Origin: Smallanthus sonchifolius
Taxonomy: Eukaryota > Streptophyta > Magnoliopsida > Asterales > Asteraceae
Assembly (NCBI GenBank): GCA_023525975.1
Contig: CM042023.1
Location: forward strand, 16,603,501-16,667,500
Length of the DNA: 64,000 nucleotides
Direction: 5' to 3'
A model generated the notes under the pieces. It saw nothing but the letters and a program-made list of their open reading frames with translations, had not been told where the DNA came from and ran no database searches. Each line of letters opens with the position of its first letter. Position 1 is the stretch's first letter. A program made the position numbers and the translations under genes. Positions 59,601 through 64,000 of this stretch are shown here, piece after piece.

Positions 59601-60761
59601 GCTTCTTGGAAGTTATGAGTTGTGCCTTTAAAGCTGGTCATATCCAGATTGCTGACTATATTAGTTTTCTCATCACATTACTGTCACGATATCAAGTTTC
59701 TTCCGGTAAGCAATACTCACTTGGTTTGTTATCACTGAAATATGCCGTGTTAGACTTCTGACAAAGCATCATAACTAATGCTGCCTAAATGTTGCATTTT
59801 ATAAATTGTTATCAGAAAGCAATTCACTCGATATGGAGAAATGTGGGAAGCCAAACTCCAGATTGTTTAGGTCTGTCACTAGTGCTGTCTGCTCTTATCT
59901 GCCTCAGATTGGAGATGATCATCTTGTTTTCAAGATGCTAGAGGGGGCAGTTATTGATCAGATTGTAAGTTGCCCATGCCTGTATTCTTAAAGTCAATAC
60001 TGCATGAATGATTTTTTTAAGTCTTTAATCTTTTTTCTCACTTTCAGTCAAGTAAACCACCGTTGACCTTAGAGAACACCTGTGCATTGCTTAGAATGAT
60101 CGTCACACTTGATTCAAAGCCCACTAAACTTTCTGAACAGAGCATTTCCAAACTAGCTAACGTCCTACCAAGATATTTGATCGATGTTGTTTCTGTAAGC
60201 GCCATACACCAATTGGCTATTTCTAATTTCAAATCTCTGGTCCATATCTGATTGGTTCTTGTCGACTGCAGAGTCTTGGAGAAAAAGATATAGGGTCTGG
60301 TAACACCATCCGTACCAACAGAATTCGTTACTATTTTTTGCCTTGTTTCCTTTTGTTCTATAGAAGTGAAAAGATTTTGAATAACGTGTTAAATGCGATG
60401 TCATCTTTCATATCGGGACCATCTTTTGATGGTCAAAACGACCATGTTATGATTGACCATTCAATCAGGATAGTTTCAGCTGTTCATGTCTTCCTGCTAA
60501 TGCACGAGGACGTTAGAGTCTGGGAAATATTATTGCGTTACAAGAAAGAGATCGACTGCATACTGCAGAATATAGTCAGAGTACTGGTATGCCTTCTCAT
60601 TACCTTTTCAAGTTGATATCATTTTTTTATTGTTTGATTATCATGTTTAATGTTTGTGTAATGTTCTTGCATAGTCTGATGAAGGATACAAGTTGAAGAT
60701 CGGAGAGAAGCATAATATACAATGTGCCTATGACCGATTAAAGACTGTCACTGGTAGATAG
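50639..60761 (+). CDS. TEX10: TEX10/IPI1-like pre-60S ribosome biogenesis protein
   Basis: Member of the Rix1 (PELP1-TEX10-WDR18) complex family that acts in 60S and ITS2 processing in the nucleus. Exons: 50639-50695, 50765-50837, 50932-51054, 51493-51662, 51757-51906, 57220-57360, 57526-57586, 57859-58118, 58212-58343, 58489-58599, 58776-58862, 58950-59066, 59141-59252, 59335-59460, 59571-59705, 59816-59964, 60048-60194, 60272-60586, 60675-60761. Phases agree, giving 2553 bp and 850 residues. The basic start MVQHKAQLKKKQKRGVDFKK and the block HHNAKVRRDALIGIRDIF with HLAIDVRLMAFRFFDLVVQH mark the Ipi1 N-terminal armadillo-like region (about 60-190). The rest is helical, ARM-like. A 69-bp in-frame segment at 60295-60363 may be an intron. 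Intron 5 holds a copia element and intron 3 a MITE. Confidence 0.87.
51080..51361. mobile_element. Tourist-like MITE in TEX10 intron 3
   Basis: Ends GGGGCATTTGGTTTGCGGA and the complement of GGGTCTGTTTGGTTTGCAGG, flanked by TTA at 51077-51079 and 51362-51364, as for PIF/Harbinger Tourist elements. Rich in GGAATT/AATTCC phrases; non-coding, 282 bp. Confidence 0.85.
52106..52433 (+). repeat. 5' LTR of the TEX10 intronic copia
   Basis: 328 bp. It carries 25 bases near 52194 absent from the 3' LTR; the extra stretch is bounded by short direct GGAA repeats. Confidence 0.95.
52578..54386 (+). CDS. copia gag, protease and start of integrase (ends at a premature stop)
   Basis: Starts at ATG 52578, about 130 bases after the primer-binding site. 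Gag capsid of the UBN2/DUF4219 type is seen in KLNNNNYNTWSTCIMSYLQ and DLWEVVNG (residues about 12-40). The zinc knuckle is CYKCGKRGHMAKDC (about 263-276). The protease site is WIVDSGCTHHM (about 323). Pre-integrase follows with LWHQRLGHVGYEKL, then the integrase core IHTDVCGPM and TLGSDNGGEYTS with two catalytic aspartates. Codon 603 is TAG (54384-54386), inside the integrase core before its catalytic glutamate. Confidence 0.92.
   Translation: MADFQIVGGIKKLNNNNYNTWSTCIMSYLQGQDLWEVVNGADTLEPRIDTNGAIHKWRVKKGKAMFILKTTVEEEILEYFRDLDNPKGVWDVLAKLFSKKNDTRLQVLEGELMSTSQRDLSITQYFQKVKTICREIGELDQDSRISEARLKRIMIHGLKPEYRGFITAIQGWPTQPTLVELENLLTGQEALAKQLADTSIKTESSDQALYAGRAHGKGKFDKSGYRGKERKQGWKPKPSHEKEEHSEGSKNKPRSNKPFPYKCYKCGKRGHMAKDCRSGVNEEGNAAEVEEGWEAQANVAQDQEEYALTTKDENQTNNLDEWIVDSGCTHHMTGEKEKLSNPSKYMGSRIVVIADNSKYPISNIGDVVFPTGSSKKELVLKDVYHVNGMKKNLISVPQMTAAGNYVLFGPEDVQVFEKFETPSVPVLKGHRKEAVYVLSAEAAYVEKTRNNQTVDLWHQRLGHVGYEKLEIMMERQLVAGLPQLKVNREEVCSGCQFGKAHQLPFDSSKYKAKAPLELIHTDVCGPMQHPSLSGMQYVITFIDDYSRYLWVLFMKQKNEALMKFKEFRSEAETITGRKIKTLGSDNGGEYTSRDFNEFLKQC
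54387..56645 (+). CDS. copia rest of integrase, reverse transcriptase and RNase H
   Basis: Same frame as the upstream polyprotein, continuing directly after the TAG. QQNGVSERKNRHL carries the integrase glutamate. RT blocks include WVYKIKRKTDGSVERFKARL, WQMDVNNAFLYGDL and YVDDLVLTG. RNase H reads YCDADYAGDPASRRSTTGY, STTEAEYRA and LWCDNKSAIQLAENP. It ends at TGA 56643-56645, just inside the 3' LTR. All catalytic motifs look intact, so the TAG is the only visible coding defect. Whether the element is mobile depends on stop read-through or help in trans. Confidence 0.92.
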   Translation: MRRQLTCPNTPQQNGVSERKNRHLTEVTGCWMHDKNIPGRFWAEAMKAATYVINRTPQQGLKYKAPYDLLLNQKPNVVHLRVFGCVCYVFVPNHLRKKLDKKAVRCIFVGYNEERKGWKCCEPNTGKCYVSRHVVFDENSSWWSQENQVLPDTESLKEKLDSSSVNLEFSTDNHSESGAEFDQNYDEDEHDEQQSPEPPTLRRSTRTRRQNPRFQNTTAAHVAVVEEEIIEPDSYAEACDKTDWVEAMKAELSALIQNQTWELVPKPENVKPVSCKWVYKIKRKTDGSVERFKARLVARGFSQEYGLDYDETFSPVAKLTSVRVLIALAASKGWALWQMDVNNAFLYGDLDRAIYMDQPAGFEDKTKPGYVCKLKKALYGLKQSPRAWYGKISEFLEHNDFISTTADACLFVKQRGSKVAAVLVYVDDLVLTGDLEEEIAQLRENLNTRFRMKDLGKLRHFLGLELEYKEAGILLHQQKYSTDMLVKFDMWDAKPINTPVDVNKKIYPDEGKELEEQTEYRKVIGSLIYLTLTRPDITFVVGVLSRYMQNPRKPHMLAARRVLRYIKGTIGRGVEFKREQSAQLVGYCDADYAGDPASRRSTTGYIFLIGTSAVSWSSKRQPTVSLSTTEAEYRASANATQELVWLVRLLKELNQEVDYKVKLWCDNKSAIQLAENPTFHARTKHIEVHYHFVREKVLTGEIELAYIDTQEQAADMLTKGLTKMKMEQMCKIIGMNRLGIERECETGQFQPD
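56616..56918 (+). repeat. 3' LTR of the TEX10 intronic copia
   Basis: 303 bp, otherwise matching the 5' LTR base for base by eye. Confidence 0.95.
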
Positions 60762-62110
60762 ATTGATCATTGAAGAGGCTTATAAGTGGAGGCGGAGTGG
60801 TTTGATGATTGCGGTTACTCTCTCAACGACATCATCAACTTTAGTTGACATAGGTTCAGTTATACTCTACAACATTTACCTTACTAACTTGTAAGTTATC
60901 CAATTTTTTTAGTTCTTTCGATTATCTCGAAAACACTGGCAAATTTTCAATCTCGGATGTATTGTCTACTCCATCGTCGATCCTGCAATAACCTTTGCCT
61001 ATTTCTGCCAAAACGAAAGGAAATGCAAAACGGTCTGACCCGTAACCCAGTTTATCGGTTGAACCGGATCATTTCAAAACCTTGTAGGCCAACTGTTCAA
61101 GTAATTTTATTAAATAAGAAAAGCTTTTTGAATATTTTCTGAAAGTATAGTTTTTGTTAATGCTTTTATTAAATTACTGCCAAATAATTTAATTATATGC
61201 GTTTTTAATATTAGTTAACTTGTTTTTTTTAAAAATTTAGTTGAATTATTTCTATGAAAGATGAGGGATGTCAGATAATATAATAGTTAGAAACCAAACA
61301 TTTGACAATAAAAATTCTAAATTAAAAACTACAGCTACTTTAATCGAAAGGTTTAACTAAGGTAATATAAATTTAAAGTCGTAATGATATTATGATTTAT
61401 TATAAACTAATGTACATAAAAGGTTATAAGTTAATAAATAAATTTAGAGTTATATATTTTAAAATGTTTTTTTTATATTTATTTTAAATTAAAAGTCTAT
61501 CTAATTTATATTTTTAATTTAGAACATAATAATAAGAAAAAGACAAAAAATAAAAGGTATTAATAAAAAAGAATAAAAGTACAATAAGTTTTTAAAATGA
61601 TTTTATGTTAATGGATTTATATGAAAAATCATATAAATGGGTGCATTTAACACCACCCTTTCCCCAATGTTATGGAGAGGGGGCTTAGGGTTAGGCCAAT
61701 ATGCTTGAGCTCGAGACCAAATGTTAGGTCCGGCCCAAGTTACTACGTCTACAAGTCCGCTCATCTAGTACTATATAGTTTTTTTATGTTATGTTACACT
61801 CGTACCATCACTTGATTTAAGCCTTCTTTTCTCTAGTCTTTACTTCTTTGGATGTGGACGATCCCAAAGTTTCTAACAATTGTAAATGTTTATGTGATTC
61901 TCGTATTAGTACGTGAGTGCTTCAACTGGTCGAGTGTATCTTGAGCTGTTCCGAACATTTAGCTTCATGACTTCAACTCGAAATATATACCAATATAGCA
62001 GTAACATAATGATGAAATTACAAAAGCATTTCTGTCTACTTCCAGTGATAGTGATGATATACCATGCTAGTCTCTAAGGTTAATATTTTTAATTCATGTT
62101 AAAGGTAAGT
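60762..62110. other. TEX10 3' flank and AT-rich intergenic sequence
   Basis: The first 200-300 bases probably include the TEX10 3' UTR. The rest is very AT-rich with no gene or clear element ends. A short GC-richer island lies at 61670-61770. Confidence 0.5.
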
Positions 62111-62144
62111 TGAAACAATGCTATACATATAGCCCATTACAATT

Positions 62145-62717
62145 TTGAAACAAAAATCAAATAACAGCAAAATTAGAGATGAAAGGAAAAAAAATAAGAA
62201 AATCAGAGTAAAACCATTGAGATATAATCCTGAAGATCAAAAGGAATTTACTATCCAAATAAAAGAACTCTTAAGCTTAAAATTGATTAGAGCTAGTCAT
62301 AGCCCTCATAGTTCTCCTGCCTTTTTAGTTAGAAAACATGCTGAGATAACAATAGGAAAGATGAGAATGATGATAAATTATGAAAAGTTAAATAATAATA
62401 ATAATACTATATTTGATGGATATTTTTTACCACATAAAGAGAGTCTAATAAATTGGACAATTAATAAGAAAATATTTTCTAAATTCGATTGTAAAAGTGG
62501 TTTCTAGCAAATAAAAATGCATCAACATAGTATTGCATATACTGCATTTTCTACTCCTCAAGGACAATACGAATGGCTCGTAATGTCTTTTGGATTAAAA
62601 AATGCCCCACCGATATTTCAAAGAAAAATGGATATTATCTTTAAAAATTATGATTTTATTTTTGTAAATATAGATGATATTCTAATCTTATCACATGATA
62701 TCAAATCACATTTATAA
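62145..62717 (+). pseudogene. caulimovirid reverse transcriptase remnant
   Basis: Two pieces in one frame, divided by a TAG at 62505-62507 just after FDCKSGF. The first contains PLRYNPEDQKEF and ASHSPHSSPAFLVRK; the second FGLKNAPPIFQRKMD and the catalytic-box region NIDDILI, in which the residue before xDD is not the usual tyrosine. It is therefore broken both by a stop and at an active-site position. Confidence 0.8.
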
Positions 62718-62929
62718 CGTCTTGATATTTTACAGATTTATGTATTAAGCATTGATTAGCATTGTCTGAAAAGAAAACCAATTTATTATAAGAACAAATA
62801 GAGTTTTTATGAATGAAAATAGATGGTAAGGGAATAGAATTTCAAAGTCATATTTTAAAAAAAAATATTTGCTTTTCCCAACAAATTGATTGATAAAAAC
62901 AGGTACAAAGTTTTCTTGAAATATTAAAT

Positions 62930-63400
62930 TATGCTTCAGATTTTATTAAAAATCTTGCAGCTTTAAGAAAACCTTTTCAAAGCCTGCTTAAGAAAGATAA
63001 GATATTTAGCTTTGATAAAAATCTACAAATCCAAGTAGAAAAGATAAAAAAGTATTGTAGAAAAAGATTATTTAATTTTAGAAACATGCCTCAGAATACT
63101 ATTAGAGTTGAGTACTTAAAAAGATAGACTATAATACTGAAAAGAAAAGATTGGTGAAAGTATTTGTAGATATTGTTCTGGTACTTTTAGTGATACTGAA
63201 ACACGATATCATATTAAAGAAAAATAATTATTAGTAGTGATAAGAAGCTGTCAAAAGTTTTATTATTTTTTATTACCAAACAAATTTTTATTAAGGACAG
63301 ACAATTCCCAGGTAAAAGCCTTGATAAAAAATAATTTGCTCTCTAAACCAGAATATAAAAGACTCATAAGATGAAAAAACCCTTTTATCTGAATATAATT
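62930..63400 (+). pseudogene. caulimovirid RNase H remnant
   Basis: Short broken frames recall an RNase H: FIKNLAALRKPF, DTETRYHIKEK and LLRTDNSQVKALI appear in order, but not in one frame. Several stops and at least two shifts are present. Confidence 0.6.
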
Positions 63401-63547
63401 TTGATATATAAATAATTAAATCTGATAAAAATGTATTTCCTAACTCTGATGGAGGAGTTAGCTCAACAAATGGATAAACGCCTTACAATAAGGATAATCA
63501 TATGGATGCAATGAAACAAATTGCAAAAGATATGGGTGAACTAGTTG

Positions 63548-63623
63548 ACATTATTGAGGTCTCCCTCAAAATATCTCTCAGATAAACATTATTGAGGTCT
63601 CCCTCAAAATATCTCTCAGATAA
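63548..63623. repeat. 38-bp tandem duplication in the pararetrovirus fragment
   Basis: A unit beginning ACATTATTGAGGTCTCCCTC occurs twice back to back with no differences, a recent local duplication. Confidence 0.9.
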
Positions 63624-64000
63624 TGGATTTGGTCAGAAGACATTGTTTAATAATGAGCTCTAAGATTAGATTATATGAATTTGATATCATGAAAATGAAA
63701 TTTTTGATAAAACACAACATGAGAAGAGAAATGCACTTCTACTTGTTCACAAGGGACTCAAACGATAGATCTTATTTCTGATCAGGAAGAGCAAAAAGAT
63801 CAACAAGATGGAGAATCTTTCTCCTTTAAACCAAATTCAGATAAAAAGTCTAATTTTAAAAGGATAGTTCAAAGGATGCCTTTTGAACAAAGCCCTGCTG
63901 TTCAACAGGAAACTAAGATAAGAGAATTATATAATCTCCCTCAAATAATACAAGATATATTGATTTCACGGGGATATACCCTTGACTAAACTACTTACAA

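Larger units (their letters stand above)
62111..64000 (+). mobile_element. endogenous pararetrovirus (Caulimoviridae) fragment, decayed
   Basis: Encodes the downstream part of a caulimovirid polyprotein: reverse transcriptase then RNase H, followed by sequence of a possible further ORF. There are no LTRs, no primer-binding site and no integrase beside it, which separates it from copia or gypsy. Stops and frameshifts are dense after 62720. It is strongly A+T-rich. It runs past the window end. The genus cannot be set from this stretch. Confidence 0.75.

Overview
The window is nuclear DNA from a flowering plant, very probably a eudicot. The evidence is AT-rich intergenic sequence, short GT-AG introns, plant-specific gene families, and a dense load of plant-type transposons (Ty1/copia, chromodomain Ty3/gypsy, Helitrons, Tourist, hAT and CACTA types) plus an endogenous pararetrovirus fragment. 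The repeat style would fit Asteraceae, but nothing here proves the family.

Three host genes can be rebuilt exon by exon, and all three keep an open reading frame. (1) A SEC16-type COPII assembly protein lies on the minus strand at 13985-23280, with 13 coding exons and 1433 codons before the stop. (2) LSG1, a circularly permuted GTPase of cytoplasmic 60S maturation, lies on the minus strand at 40777-45980, with 7 coding exons and 575 codons. (3) A TEX10/IPI1-type protein of the Rix1 (PELP1) 60S pre-ribosome complex lies on the plus strand at 50639-60761, with about 19-20 exons and about 850 codons. LSG1 and TEX10/IPI1 are divergently oriented neighbours, and both families act in large-subunit ribosome biogenesis.

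Each gene carries transposons inside introns. SEC16 has a 2.55-kb non-autonomous LTR retrotransposon. LSG1 has a 380-bp hAT-like MITE. TEX10 has a Tourist-like MITE and a 4.8-kb, very young copia element with a single visible internal stop codon. Exons and splice sites look undisturbed.

Layout: 1-7325, two tandem, decayed copies of one copia internal region, the first split by a GC-rich hAT-like MITE. 7399-8241, two long-TIR miniature elements. 8250-9230, a block of unlike composition, possibly organellar. 10108-11202, a Tourist/Harbinger-type element carrying a piece of an auxin response factor gene. 12778-12945, a Helitron. 13985-23650, SEC16. 24975-25406, a second Helitron. 25587-38262, a chromodomain gypsy array with an extra leader ORF ahead of gag; its second unit has collapsed by two deletions. 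39138-40186, a CACTA miniature element, an AT microsatellite and another TIR element. 40777-46450, LSG1. 46602-50290, a third Helitron, a Tourist MITE, an inverted repeat, a duplicated piece of an LSG1 intron, a SINE-like unit and a 404-bp tandem repeat. 50639-60761, TEX10. 62111-64000, a decayed caulimovirid fragment running off the window end.

The most unusual items are the captured auxin-response-factor fragment, the collapsed gypsy tandem array with its extra ORF, the GC-rich hAT-like MITE family present twice with clean 8-bp target duplications, the coding-poor LTR element in SEC16, and the LSG1 intron fragment copied about 3 kb away. No wholly new multi-gene system was seen.
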